Source: Danio rerio (Eukaryota > Chordata > Actinopteri > Cypriniformes > Danionidae). From it: a DNA stretch of 64,000 nucleotides. Each line of letters begins with the position of its first letter. Within the stretch, counting starts at the first letter, position 1. This document shows, one piece after another, positions 22,978 through 36,100 of the stretch. The stretch covers positions 52,858,001 to 52,922,000 of the forward strand of contig NC_133181.1 in assembly GCF_049306965.1 (NCBI RefSeq). The letters are read 5' to 3'. Below the pieces are notes generated by a model. The model made no database searches. It was not told where the DNA came from and saw nothing but the letters and a program-made list of their open reading frames with translations. A program made the translations under genes and the position numbers.

Positions 22978-23437
22978 TACACTGTTAGACATTTCAAAGG
23001 GTTTTTACAGTAACTTACTGGCAACACTGTTGCCAGTAAGTTACTGTATTTTAGATTTACAGTATACAACTGTAAATCCGTTTACAGCATGTTACCGTAG
23101 TGTCTGAAAATGGTTAACTACTGTAAAAACCTAAGTTAACAGTTAGCTACTGTAAACCTTTTAATTTTGTCCTAAATATTTTATAATATAATTTTATTAA
23201 TATTATTTTAATACTATAGACCTAAAAAAGACACAATTACAAAATATTAACAAAATAAACACTCTTTATTTAAAACATTGGAGATGCTTAAAACAAGCTT
23301 AAAAATGTGTAAAAACATTACATTTTAATCATTCAAAATATTTTATTTTAAGAAAAAAAACATTGAAAATGACAAAGCACATTAACATACATATACAAAA
23401 CTAATTTAAGTGTCTACACCATAACTTTTCAATCCAG

Positions 23438-24316
23438 ATGGATGGGGCAACCATTACTGCATCCAAAATGGTGAAAAGCCTTGGAGTAACGATTGATGAC
23501 CAACTAAACTTCTCTGACCACATTTCTAGAACTGCTCGATCGTGCAGATTTGCACTCTATAACATCAGAAAGATCCGACCCTTCTTATCTGAACATGCAG
23601 CTCAACTCCTTGTTCAAGCTCTTGTTCTCTCCAAACTGGATTACTGCAACTCTCTACTAGCTGGGCTTCCAGCTAACTCTATCAAGCCTCTTCAACTGCT
23701 CCAGAATGCAGCAGCACGAGTTGTCTTCAATGAACCTAAACGAGCACATGTCACTCCGCTGCTAGTCCGTTTGCACTGGCTGCCAGTTGCTGCTCGCATC
23801 AAATTCAAAACTCTGATGTTTGCCTACAAAGTGACTTCTGGCCTAGCACCTTCTTATCTGCACTTACTTCTGCAGATCTATGTGCCCTCCAGAAACTTGC
23901 GTTCTGTGAATGAACGTCGCCTCGTGGTTCCATCCCAAAGAGGAAAAAAATCACTTTCGCGAACGCTCACGCTCAATCTGCCCAGTTGGTGGAATGAACT
24001 CCCTAACTGCATCAGAACAGCAGAGTCACTCGCTATTTTCAAGAAACGACTAAAAACTCAACTATTTAGTCTCCACTTCACTTCCTAATCTGCAATTGCC
24101 TATTTGAATATCACACTAACTGTACAAAAAAAAAAAAAAAAAAAAAAAAAATTACTAACACTTCCCTTCTTAGACTTTACAGACCTGAAACTTGCCTTTA
24201 GTACTTATTCATTGTTGCTCTTAGTTGTGTAAATTGCTTCCTTGTCCTCATTTGTAAGTCGCTTTGGATAAAAGCGTCTGCTAAATGACTAAATGTAAAT
24301 GTAAATGTAAATGTCT
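23438..24316 (+). mobile_element. 5'-truncated L2-type LINE, reverse-transcriptase C-terminus and 3' tail
   Basis: An open frame of 216 codons (23438-24088) matches the C-terminal end of fish L2/CR1-like ORF2: LGVTIDDQLNFSDHISR, LSKLDYCNSLLAGLP, LQNAAARVVF, LLVRLHWLPVAARIKFK, PSRNLRSVNERRLVVPSQRG and FKKRLKTQLF. The 3' untranslated part has a run of about 26 A residues (24126-24151) and the conserved tail GTCGCTTTGGATAAAAGCGT, ending in (ATGTAA)n at about 24290-24316. The frame is uninterrupted, so the insertion is fairly recent, but most of the LINE is missing. Confidence 0.9.
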
Positions 24317-24654
24317 GACCTGCATGTTGTTGAGAAAAAAACCCCAATTGTACTAAGTACTACTGACATTAAACCAGACACAATTACAAAATATTCCATT
24401 CTTTAAAACATTAATAATGCTTAAAGCATTTAAGGAAAATGTGTGAAAATTACATTAAGCAATAAAATCAACACATTAAAAATAAATAAATCACACAAAG
24501 CACTAGAACATACATGTACAATAAAAATTTAAACTTCTGAATTGCATATTGTTGGAAAAATAAATATTTGTAACTATAAACCCACTCAGAAACAACCCAA
24601 CTTTAAAATATTACTAATTCTGGTGTCAAATGCTCAACAAGGTCTGAATTCACA

Positions 24655-25190
24655 TGTTCAAATGCAATTCATCTTTATTTCTATTGCACTTTTACAATGT
24701 ACATCTTTATTTCTATTGCACTTTTACAATGTAGATCAATAATGTCAAAGCAGCTTAACATAGAAGTTCTTGTAAATTGAAGCTGCTTCAGTCCAGTTTT
24801 CAGAATTGAAGCAGTAAATGTCACTGCTGAAAGTCCAAACACTGAAGAGCAAATCCACCGATCCACCAATCGTAGCCAAGCGATCCAGTGGCGACAGTGG
24901 CATGGAAGAAACTTCACCAACTGACGAAAGTGTAGAATAAAATCCCTTGAGAGATACCAGGCTCAGTTGGGCACGACCAGTTCTCCTCTAGCCAAACTTG
25001 TGCAAGGCCGCAGTCTAGGCACCGGAGGCTTGAAAGTTCACCAGCGGGTGGTCAGGCTGGCCCATTGGATCAATGCGGAAACTCACGTGTGTCTTTCAGG
25101 AATCACTCCTCCATGACCACCACAGCATCTGGTCAGGATTTGGCCCAGTCCAGGATTATGAAGAACTCTGGATAAGGACAAACAGACTAA
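24655..25190. repeat. Interspersed fish repeat, class uncertain
   Basis: The segment begins with ATCTTTATTTCTATTGCAC and TTTTACAATGTA and continues through CAAAGCAGCTT, CCAGTGGCGACAGTGG, AAACTTCACCAA, CTCAGTTGGGCACGACCA, GGCCGCAGTCTAGGC and ACTCCTCCATGACCACC. I recall this block order as a widespread cyprinid repeat. Its first 32 bp are duplicated exactly in tandem (24670-24701 and 24702-24733). I cannot name its class. Confidence 0.5.
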
Positions 25191-25586
25191 CATAAGCATA
25201 GAAGAAGCTTGTTTAAAAAAAAATAAATCATATACTGGTTAATTATTTTGAAGCATGGCAGCTAGGTTGGGCTAGTTTTCAGCTGGTACTGAGCAACTGG
25301 CTCCTGCTCATAACCTGCTCACTACCATGTTTAAAAGATAACTAACCAGAATGTCCTGTTTATTTTTTTCCCTAACAAGGTTTTACAAAAACATTGTAGC
25401 ATTTGTGATGGGTTGATTTACTGCAGGACAGATTAGACTATTTGTTTTATGTATTCCTAATAAACTAAAACTGACTGAATACTGATACAATTATTGAGAG
25501 TGTCTCACCTAATCCAAGTTCTCAGTTAGCTGGTGAAAGAAGGATAACTCACTGTTGTTCATGATTGTCATTCTCTTCACTACTTC

Positions 25587-27379
25587 TCATGCCTTCTTCT
25601 GGCTCACTCTGGTTGTTGCTGTGCATTTTGTTTCATCCTCTGGAATTATTTATACAAAAATTTTTATTATTTTATTTATTACAAAATATTTAGGCAACAT
25701 GAAATGGGGAAAAAGACATTTAATACATAGACAAATGCATGTATCCCAATACTAATTATTGTATTTTGAAATGTCTGACCCATGACCTCAATCTGCTCAA
25801 AAATATTATAAACAAAGATGAAAAAAAACCCTACTAAATGGTTTAATAAAAAAGGGAAAAAGATTTTTTATTTAGCTAGCAACTAAACATGTGACACATT
25901 TTGTATTAAAAGTAACGTTACTATATTGAGAAACAAATAGATGTACAGTACTTACTGTTGTATGAGGTCCAGTTTGCACAGGCAGGCTCCCAGTATTCTA
26001 TATTGAGACCATAAAAAAGCCAAAAATACAGATAAGAATACCATGCTACAATCCACAACCTCCACACAACTTTTTTTATTTGTTTACCTTGGTTGCTTAC
26101 TGGTCTTGCTTATTTTTTAAGCATAAGGCTGTGCTGATCAAGATGTTCCTCAGAAATGCTGTTTGTTTCTTCAGACAAAAACTGCTGCTGTGCCAGTGCC
26201 ATATCTAAACAGAAAAAAATATAATGGTAACAATTATGTTAAACCAAATGTCAAGAGTTGTGATAAAAAAATAATTAGCAAACAATAAATAGCAAAAAGG
26301 TGGTTATTAGCATAATGCATAGAGGTAAAGTTGGTTTTATATTAGCAGATTCAGACTTCCCCCTTAATAATTTAATTTCATAAAAGTATTATTTGCAAAC
26401 TCTAAATAGCGAAATCATTTTAGCAGCTAATGACTATCAAAGTACAACATGCTCACGGTCAAATAAACAGTGTTAATGTTGATTTCAAGTCATACTGGCA
26501 TGCTAATTCTGATCGAATATTCAAAGTAACATGGTAAACAGTATAGAGTCTTCTAAATGAACGAATGTGCGAATATAAAACCAACTTTACCTCTATGCAT
26601 ATTGTATAGATTTACGTTAACGTTCTTATAGGTTACGTCGCGATGTTATTTTCTCAAGCTAACGTTATAAGTTACTCTAAACCAGAGAAAAATAAGTTCA
26701 CAACATCAAATACATATAGTATAAATCAATATAAGTTAAACGTTGCACGTTAAAATGAGTTTGAGTCCAATTCAGTATAAACTTAGCTCAGTTTAGCTAA
26801 CAGTTAACATTACCATTTTAAGATCGCTTCAGCCAATGTTGCCGAGCAAACAAATGCTAATAGAGGTGCTCAAATCAATGTCGAGTGTTGTCAGCACAGA
26901 CAGACGCGCTTTTACCTGGATTATTTGATGGTCTTTCATTCATTATCTTCTGGGGGAAAACACTCTCTGCCGGACCGTTGTCTCGTGCTAAGTGTCCTCC
27001 AAAACTGTCTGCATACCTCTGGTTCCCTCCTAAACCAAAACCCGCTGCAACACCGGTTCCTATGTAAATAAATATAAAGATATGACGAGAACAATGGCTA
27101 ATAGTCATAAACAGTCTTATTTAAAGTAATAGCAGTGTTAATGTAATGAATTAAATAAAGGTAACATCTTAATAGATGATATATTTCTCAAATGGGCGAA
27201 ATAACGCCAAGCCAGAGAAAATAATAATAGCCAACTTTATACTTTACTTTGTTCTATTCTCGTCCACAAAACATTCTGTAAAATGAAACAATGCCTCAGC
27301 TTACCAGAGTAAAGTTTGTTAAATCCAGTATGTTCTTCAGGCACACTAATAAATTGTCCTCCAGAATTGCTCCAGGGTC
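25587..27379 (-). CDS. Spliced reading frame of unknown function inside the CACTG-type transposon
   Basis: On the minus strand five candidate exons have AG acceptors and GT donors: 27305-27379 (donor GTAAGC, weak acceptor), 26916-27059 (acceptor ACATAG, donor GTAAAA), 26088-26204 (acceptor GTTTAG, donor GTAAAC), 25956-25997 (acceptor ATATAG, donor GTAAGT) and 25587-25639 (acceptor TTCCAG, ending in a stop). All introns are phase 1. The joined frame includes GGQFISVPEEHTGFNKLYSG, GFGLGGNQRYADSFGGHLA, MNERPSNNPDMALAQQQFL, SEETNSISEEHLDQHSLMLK, NQEYWEPACANWTSYN and KDETKCTATTRVSQKKA. There is one in-frame TAA in the third exon (26110-26112), so this copy either ends there or is lightly damaged. 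No start codon is found upstream, so the N-terminus is missing or lies in an exon I cannot place. The protein is soluble-looking, Gly/Asn- then Glu/Ser-rich, and not recognised. Confidence 0.45.
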
Positions 27380-27748
27380 CTCAGGCAAAATGTGGTGCAG
27401 AGTAGTCGAATCGCCGCAAGGTGGCGTTGAAGCAGTTGTGGAAAATACAGTATAATACACGAATTTTTACAAATACAGTACATCGCTGTATATGTTGTTC
27501 GACGTCACACTAAATTCCCATAATGCAACGGTAAATACAGTTATTTACCGTAAAAGGAATTTGCAGTATTACACTGGGTGAAATACAGTAAATAACTGTG
27601 TAATTTACAGAAATGTCTAACAGTGTAGCAAAGCATTTCCCATTATATGTTTCTTCTAAAGAAATTCTTATTTGCTTATTATATAACTATTTTCAAAGTG
27701 AATAATATATATAAATAAATATATACATAAATAAATATATATATACTG

Positions 27749-28228
<480 letters not shown>

Positions 28229-28229
28229 T

Positions 28230-28554
28230 CAAACATACATACATAGAAATAAATAAATAAAATCCAACTGGAGACTTACAACTTTCAATCATCATTCAAT
28301 TATCTTTTTAAGCGATCATACAACGTTTTAAATAACATAATCAATTGCTGCAATCTGGTATGCTAATATTGAACAGCTGCCAAAGTGAAACACAAAATAG
28401 TTTCAACTGTGACACAGAACATCTGTTCAGCAGCTTCCCAGCATAGCAAATGTTGCCGGTTATTGTTTACACAGACAATTCAGTCTTGAATTTAAAGCGC
28501 AAGTCATATTATATTTTAAAACTGTCCTAATATTTTGTTGGGAGTCAATTATTT
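28230..28554. other. Unassigned DNA
   Basis: No gene or named repeat seen. Confidence 0.4.
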
Positions 28555-29135
<581 letters not shown>

Positions 29136-29427
29136 TTTTTTTTTAATAATTACAATTTCCCAGGATGGTAACAATTTTTCCTTAGGTGCTGATTTCTATT
29201 TCACATGTACGTCAACAGAGATTTTATTAATATCAGTTTAATGACTCCTTGATTAAATTTAAAATTAAACTTTGTCAGCACAATATTGACAGCTTCTGCA
29301 AATATTGCATGCCTATTACTCACATATAATTTAAAAACTTAGGACTTTATTTTTTTATTCGATTTAACATGAACATATAATTACTTACAAATATATCCAC
29401 ATGGTTTAAAATCTAATAATTTATCTC

Positions 29428-29787
29428 AGGCGACACAGTGGGTAGCACTGTTGCCTCACAGCAAGAAGGTCACTGGTTCAAGCCCCGGCTGGGTCAGTTG
29501 TTGTGCGGAGTTTGCATGTTCTCCCGGTGTTGCCGTGGGTTTCCTCCGGCTTCCCCGGTTTCCCCCACAGTCCAAAGACATGTGCTATAGGTGAATTGGG
29601 TACACTAAATTGGCTGTAGTATGAGTGTGAATGCAAGAATGTATGGGTGTGTCTCAGTACTGGGTTGTGGCTGGAAGGGCATCATGTGCGTAAAACATAT
29701 GCTGGAATAGTTGGCGGTTCATTCCGCTGTGGTGACCCCTGATAAATAAAGGAACTAAGTCGAATGAAAAGGAATGAATGAATGAAT
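29428..29787 (+). mobile_element. DANA SINE, full length
   Basis: Complete block order from AGGCGACACAGTGGGTAGCA through GAGTTTGCATGTTCTCCCGG and GGCTGGAAGGGCATCATG to a GAAAAGGAATGAATGAATG tail. Confidence 0.92.
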
Positions 29788-31124
29788 TAATTAATAATTT
29801 GTCTCAAACTTCAGTTACATAAATTAAGCTACACGCATAAAAAAAACATAAACATCACATGAAACATACTGACATTGACAGTTTGGCAGCCTAATGAAAA
29901 AATTATGCTGTGGTTGGAGGTCATTCCCAGTCACTAAACTTTTCTGACAGGGTATTCGAGTGTTATCGAGTGACAGATGTGAAAGTATGTTGTGGGACTG
30001 CTATTCAGAAGTTATAATTATGGATTATAGATAGCCATTTTTTTAATCTAAAGCATGACAGTAATATCCTGTTAAAACATATGCTTGTCTATTGTAAAAT
30101 CTCCTGACTCGCATGTGCAGCCATGTTGTCATTGTACAACTTTTTTACACCTTGGTTTCAAGTGTGGTCCGGAAAAATCTCCATTTCAAGGGCTATCTAA
30201 CCCTTCCGCTTAATTCTACGCCTTCAAGCTAAACAGAATTAAGACAGCCCTACCCCTTCACAAGTACACACAAAATGAGGGGCAGAGGTAAAGGGAAGGA
30301 CTAAGGGGTAGAACTGAGATTGGACCTAAGTGTACACTATTATATTTTTGTACCAATTCACAAAAAAAAAACATAAAAAATAAAATAAAATCACAGAAAT
30401 TAATTGGACTTCCTATTAGCATTTGCATGCAGCTGTGGGGCAAAATAATGACCAACAAAGCTGAAGTGAAAAGAGCCATTATTAAAAAAAATGAAACCCC
30501 AAAGTCTCCAAATCAGTTTTTTTAGACTTTGAAGTCCAAAGTTACATGTGGGACATGATTAGATGTTCTCGATACTGATCTTGACCTTTAGCTTTCACAT
30601 CCAGGTGAAAATCCTCCTCAAAAGTGAATGGCGTTCTCCACAATCAACTGCAAACTGCCATTCAGCCTCTGAACACCCACTTTTCACGCTCCAGTGATTT
30701 CCTGATGGATAAAATCAAATCCTCCACTGCATCGCTTCAACCCATAAAAAAAAAAAAACGAATCTACAATCTCTGCCTGTGACGTGGACTTTCACTTCAA
30801 GGACAGGACAACTCAATACGATAACTCAGTTAGACAGCGCTCAATTAGACAGAAGAGAAAACATATGCTCAGAGTCAGATGTCTTATTGACTCATCAGGA
30901 CAATTCAATCGCTTATGGCTTCTGTCATCTGTCTTAAAGGTAAACCGCCAGCACAATAGCATCATTTCTTTTTCTCACAACTAATCAAATAGCTTGTCAA
31001 GAAAACCAATGCAATAATATAATAACCCATGTTTGCTCATTAATAACTACAAGAGGGATGACTCCTATTTCTTTTTAACACTCCTTGTTAAAAAGGTTGT
31101 TCACACCAACAAAATGATTACTTC
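29788..31124. other. Unassigned DNA with a possible MITE
   Basis: About 30150-30340 contains roughly inverted blocks (GGTCCGGAAAAATCTCC and TTCCGCTTAATTCTACGCCT on one side, AGGGGTAGAACTGAGATTGG on the other) that look like an old DNA repeat. The rest, including 30540-30990, has no recognised repeat or gene and may be ordinary single-copy DNA. Confidence 0.4.
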
Positions 31125-31126
31125 TA

Positions 31127-31539
31127 CACTGCAAAAAATGCTTTTCTTGCTTAGATTTTTTGTCTTGTTTCTAGTCTAAATATCTAAAATTTCTTATATC
31201 AAGAGGCATTTTCTAGACAAGCAAAACATACTGTCTTGTTTTGAGAAATAATATGCCTATAATAAGTGAGTTTTTTCTTAAAACAAGCAAAATAATCTGC
31301 CAATGGGGTAGGCAAAATAATCTTGTTTTTTCTTTTGACGTAAGATTATTTTGCTTACCCCATTGGCAGATTATTTTGCTTGTTTTAAGGAAAAACTCAC
31401 TTATTATTGGCATATTATTTCTCAAAACAAGACTACATGTTTTGCTTGTCTAGAAAATTCTTCTTGGTTGTGGAATTTTCAGATATTTGGACTAGAAACA
31501 AGACAAAAAATCTAAGTAAGAAAAGCATTTTTTGCAGTG
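31127..31539. mobile_element. Palindromic CACTG-type (EnSpm-like) MITE
   Basis: The 413-bp element starts CACTGCAAAAAATGCTTTTC and ends GAAAAGCATTTTTTGCAGTG, bordered by TA on both sides (31125-31126, 31540-31541). Nearly the whole length is one inverted repeat with a short centre near 31330, so both strands give almost the same 70-codon open frame, which is an artefact of the symmetry. As RNA or single-stranded DNA it would fold into a hairpin of about 200 bp. Confidence 0.85.
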
Positions 31540-31697
31540 TAGACACGCATTGCAGACAAAGTAGTCACATGACCACCAGATTTTAACTGTAATATGAACT
31601 GTATTTTACCATCGTACAGTTATACAGTATATAACTGTATTTTAAAGTTGCACTGTGAAAATGACTGTATATTTTACAGTAAAAACATTCAATAATG

Positions 31698-31860
31698 GGT
31701 GGCACGGTGGCTTAGTGGTTTGCACTGTCACCTCACAGCAAGAACAGTGTTTTCCAATATTATATTGCGGCTAGAAGGGCATCCACTTTGTAAAACATAT
31801 GCTAGAATAGCTGGCGGTTCATTCCACTGTGGTGAACCCTGATAAATAAAGGGCTAAGAC
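31698..31860 (+). mobile_element. DANA SINE with a central deletion
   Basis: The head (GGTGGCTTAGTGG, CACCTCACAGCAAGAA) joins directly to the 3' part (GGCTAGAAGGGCATCCACTT, GGCGGTTCATTCCACTGTGG, AAAGGGCTAAGAC). The B box and the central 180 bp or so are missing. Confidence 0.8.
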
Positions 31861-32238
31861 ATTGTCACTATTAAAAATGTCACGTTCACTGATTGTTATT
31901 CATGCCAAGGTCTTCCTTTTGTACTTGATGATTACCTTGGCTATATCATTGTCAATGTAAGTCTTACACTCAAGAATAAATGCGTTTGCGGATATAAATG
32001 TGTTTGTTATGCGGTTTAGTGCATCAGGGCTGTTGTCAATCCATATCTCTATTTCACTATTTAAGTGATGGAACCATCACTGACACAAAATAAGAAAGGG
32101 AAGTAAGAAAAACTATGTGTCTAGTGCATTTTCATGGCTTTTTCTTGCATTATAGGAGCAGGTTGTTTTATGTAATATGTATATCCATCTTTTTATACAA
32201 GGTATATGTTTCATATCAGCACATAGCATATTTTCATA
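31861..32238. other. Unassigned DNA
   Basis: No gene or named repeat seen. Confidence 0.4.
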
Positions 32239-32240
32239 TA

Positions 32241-32712
32241 CAGTGGGGAAAATAAGTATTAAACACGTCACCATTTTTCTCAGAAAACATATTTCTAAAG
32301 GTGCCGCTGACTTGAAATTTTCCCCGGATGTTGATAGCAGCCAAAGAAATCACATATGCAAAGAAAAAATTTCAATCAGTTTACAAATGAAGATATGTGT
32401 AATAAAATGAAATGATGCAGGGAAACAGTTCTGAACACATGAAGTAAGGGAGGCGTAGAAAGGCAGTGAAAGCCCAGACTGCAGCTAAAATCTCTCAGTA
32501 TTTTTCAGCAACCCTCTGCCCTTCGTCAGTGTAAATTAATATCAGCTGCTTCAGTCCAACATCTACATTGCCAGAATGATGGAGATGAATGGAAGTTCAG
32601 CAAGACAATGATCCAAAACACAGGCAAGAAAACTCTCAAATGCTTTCAGAGGAAGAAAATCAAGCTGTTGAATGGCCTATAGCCAATCACCTGTATTTAA
32701 TCCAATAGAAAA
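32241..32712 (+). mobile_element. Tc1/mariner transposon fragment (CAGTGGGGAAAATAAGTATT family)
   Basis: A TA (32239-32240) precedes the terminal repeat CAGTGGGGAAAATAAGTATT. After an internal deletion the end of a transposase is recognisable in broken frames around 32580-32710, where the sequence GACAATGATCCAAAACACAG corresponds to the DNDPKH region and CCAATAGAAAATAC to the start of the PIENxW region. The right end is lost. Confidence 0.7.
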
Positions 32713-32881
32713 TACAAAAAAAAAAGATCAGATTTAAGTCATTCTATTGTTACACATTACTAATTTTTTTTTTTTTTTTTAAAGATTTTTTGTTTTGTTT
32801 TATTTTTATGCTTGTATTGTTTGGGTTTTTACCCAAATTCAATTTCATGTCAACAGCTCCTTTAGAAATAATATTCCCAGG

Positions 32882-33912
<1,031 letters not shown>

Positions 33913-34088
33913 ATTCATTCTGTCATTTTCTTTTCGGCTTAGTCCCTTTATTGATCCGGGGTTGCCACAGCGGAATGAACCCCTAACTTATCCCACACAG
34001 AAACACAGACTGACCCAGCCGAGGCTCAAACCAGTGACCTTCTTGCTGTTAGGCGACAGCACAACCTACTGTGCCACGCGTCGCCCCA
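33913..34088 (-). mobile_element. DANA SINE with a central deletion
   Basis: Tail and 3' block (TTTTCTTTTCGGCTTAGTCC, CCACAGCGGAATGAACCC) join to the head (CACACAGAAACACAGACTGA, CCTTCTTGCTGTTAGGCGAC). The middle is missing. Confidence 0.85.
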
Positions 34089-34879
34089 ATGTTAAATTAA
34101 AACAACTTTATTATTTTATGCAACAACCTTACATGTAAAAGGGAAACATAAGTGTGATCATAAGCAAAAATACCCCTATAAGGTGTTTTATGGAATACCC
34201 TATCTTAAACTGACCAGCTATATGTTATTCTTTCCCTGTGCGATCGGAAAACTGGTGTAATGGCTGCATGCCATCTTTACTAGACCCGGGCAGACTCCAC
34301 CTCTCTCTTCACTCCGCCCCGAAGCCCCAGCTGGCCCTCTTTGGCCCAAGACATTCGGCTGGCCAAAAAATGTGTTCTCAATCCGGCTCTGTATACAGTA
34401 CACAAATATTTTATTACATAGCATCCTATAAGCAACCTAGACAAAGTATTAATTAAAGTAGAGATCTGTAAGGGGTTTATTCATTTATGCTGAGCACTGT
34501 ATATACACATCAAGACACATACAGAAATGATCATGTGAAGATGTAGCTGTCACCATTGAAAAACATCATTAATGGGAAAGTAAAGCACTCCACCAATCAA
34601 ACTGTGTTTATAATATGACATGTAGCTCTCAGCTTCTCTATGGCTAAATGTGTGTGGTATGTGTGTGTGTGTGTGATTTGTCTGTCTGTAAGTGTGGCTG
34701 TGCTCACATAAGATGACAGCTAATGAAACAGCATTAGCGGCTGATTGTGTTACTGTCCCTGGAGAAATGGAGTTATTCATAGACATGGAGAAACGATGGA
34801 GATGTTAGCGATACATGCCGGGATGAGTGTTATTGTGTGTCAGCACATCTGACATTAAAAGCAAGGCAAAAGAAGATCC

Positions 34880-34953
<74 letters not shown>

Positions 34954-35335
34954 CACGTTCATGAGTGGCTTTTATCCTCTCAGCGGCAGTCAGAAGCGCT
35001 GTTTAAATGTGCAACCATGAAGACACGGATAGGTGCGAACTCATGCATTAATCATCATTAATAATTCTGCATGCACAGGTCTACAAGTACAGAGGATAAG
35101 TATGTGAGTAAGATCCTGCAAGTGTCTGCTTAATTAGCCTCTCCTCTGATCTGCTCAGAATGAACACAGATTGATCATTCGGTTGAAAGTAACACACAAC
35201 TTTAAAAGAATCGCATAATGAAAAAGCACTTAGAGGTTACATGCAAAGTACTAAATTTATTTGGGATATATGTTTTATTTTGACATGGATTGCATTAAGC
35301 TCTTACAAGCTTACATTTTAATCAATATATACATA
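34089..35335. other. Unassigned DNA
   Basis: A GC-richer block at 34230-34400 looks repeat-derived but no family was identified. A (TG)n tract lies at 34882-34951. No gene seen. Confidence 0.4.
34882..34951. repeat. (TG)n microsatellite
   Basis: About 35 uninterrupted TG units. Confidence 0.95.
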
Positions 35336-35742
35336 CAGTTGAAGTCAAAATTATTAGCCTATTCTGTCATTCTGTAGCGAAATTAGCTCAATTTGTGAAT
35401 ATTAATGATTAATAATTACAAGTTACTATTAATTATAAATATTCAGAATTAGCTTACAATTAATTTAACAAAATGAATACAAAAATGACTTTGCCCACTC
35501 GTCTGAGCAGACTTGTTCATGTTTTATTTGTTTATAAAGGGAATTAATTATACTTCTTGTGAGGTAGACTAATAGCTTAGAAGTTTTATTAAACTTTAAT
35601 AAGCTGGTAGCAAAGACCTTTTACTGTTAAAGTGACCGTTTATGTAAGGCAGACATAGACAATCCAACGTGGTTTTATAGTGATTTCAAGAGTTCACGCT
35701 TAGCTGATGGTTGATTATAAAGCTTGTCTGGCATGCTGTCCC

Positions 35743-35843
35743 GGGAGAGAGCCCTGAGCTCATAAGATCCATGAGCCTGGGGCTCCCTCCCGTTTGCAAG
35801 GCGAGAGGGGAGTTTGAGCTCAGGTAGATCTCGAGAACTCCCC
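35743..35843. other. Two adjacent stem-loop sequences
   Basis: Hairpin 1: 35743-35763 pairs with 35771-35791 at 17 of 21 positions around a 7-base loop. Hairpin 2: GGGGAGTT (35807-35814) pairs with AACTCCCC (35836-35843) around a 21-base loop that has further partial pairing. The GC content stands out from the flanks. Confidence 0.6.
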
Positions 35844-35938
35844 TGCTGTAGTAGCTAATGAACAGATAGTGACTGCTCTAAAGAGATAACTACTTATGTC
35901 TATGGTGCCGATGTAGATTAGTCAATTAACTTAAGCTG

Positions 35939-36100
35939 CATGTTTTTGGACGGTGGAAGGAAACCGGGGAACCAGAAGGAAACCCATGTGAGCAAAGGGA
36001 GAACGTTTAAAGAAACGTCAGCTGGCTTGGTAAGGACTAGAACCAGTGACGTTCTTGCTGTGAGGCAACAGTGCTAACCACTGGGCCACCGTGCCACCCA
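35939..36100 (-). mobile_element. DANA SINE, 5' half
   Basis: Reverse complement of the head and core: TTTTTGGACGGTGGAAGG, AGGAAACCCATGTGAGC, GACGTTCTTGCTGTGAGGC, ACTGGGCCACCGTGCCACC. The 3' half is absent. Confidence 0.8.

Larger units (their letters stand above)
22980..27625 (-). mobile_element. TA-flanked CACTG-type (EnSpm/CACTA-like) DNA transposon with cargo exons
   Basis: Perfect 15-bp inverted ends CACTGTTAGACATTT and AAATGTCTAACAGTG are each bordered by TA (22978-22979 and 27626-27627). Both subterminal regions (22990-23160 and 27440-27610) are packed with TACAGTA, TACTGTA and related words, as expected for transposase-binding arrays of CACTA-like elements. The 4.6-kb body contains an L2 LINE inserted on the plus strand (23438-24316), another interspersed repeat (24655-25190) and a minus-strand spliced reading frame (25587-27379). 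Two similar segments around ACACAATTACAAAATATT (about 23230 and 24379) flank the LINE, so the body has an internal duplication. No transposase was recognised. Confidence 0.7.

Noticed and set aside
25520-25560. 21-bp exon-like segment bounded by CACCAG and GTGAGA on the minus strand
   Set aside because: It lies after the stop of the cargo frame and includes stop codons; it may be untranslated sequence but cannot be supported.
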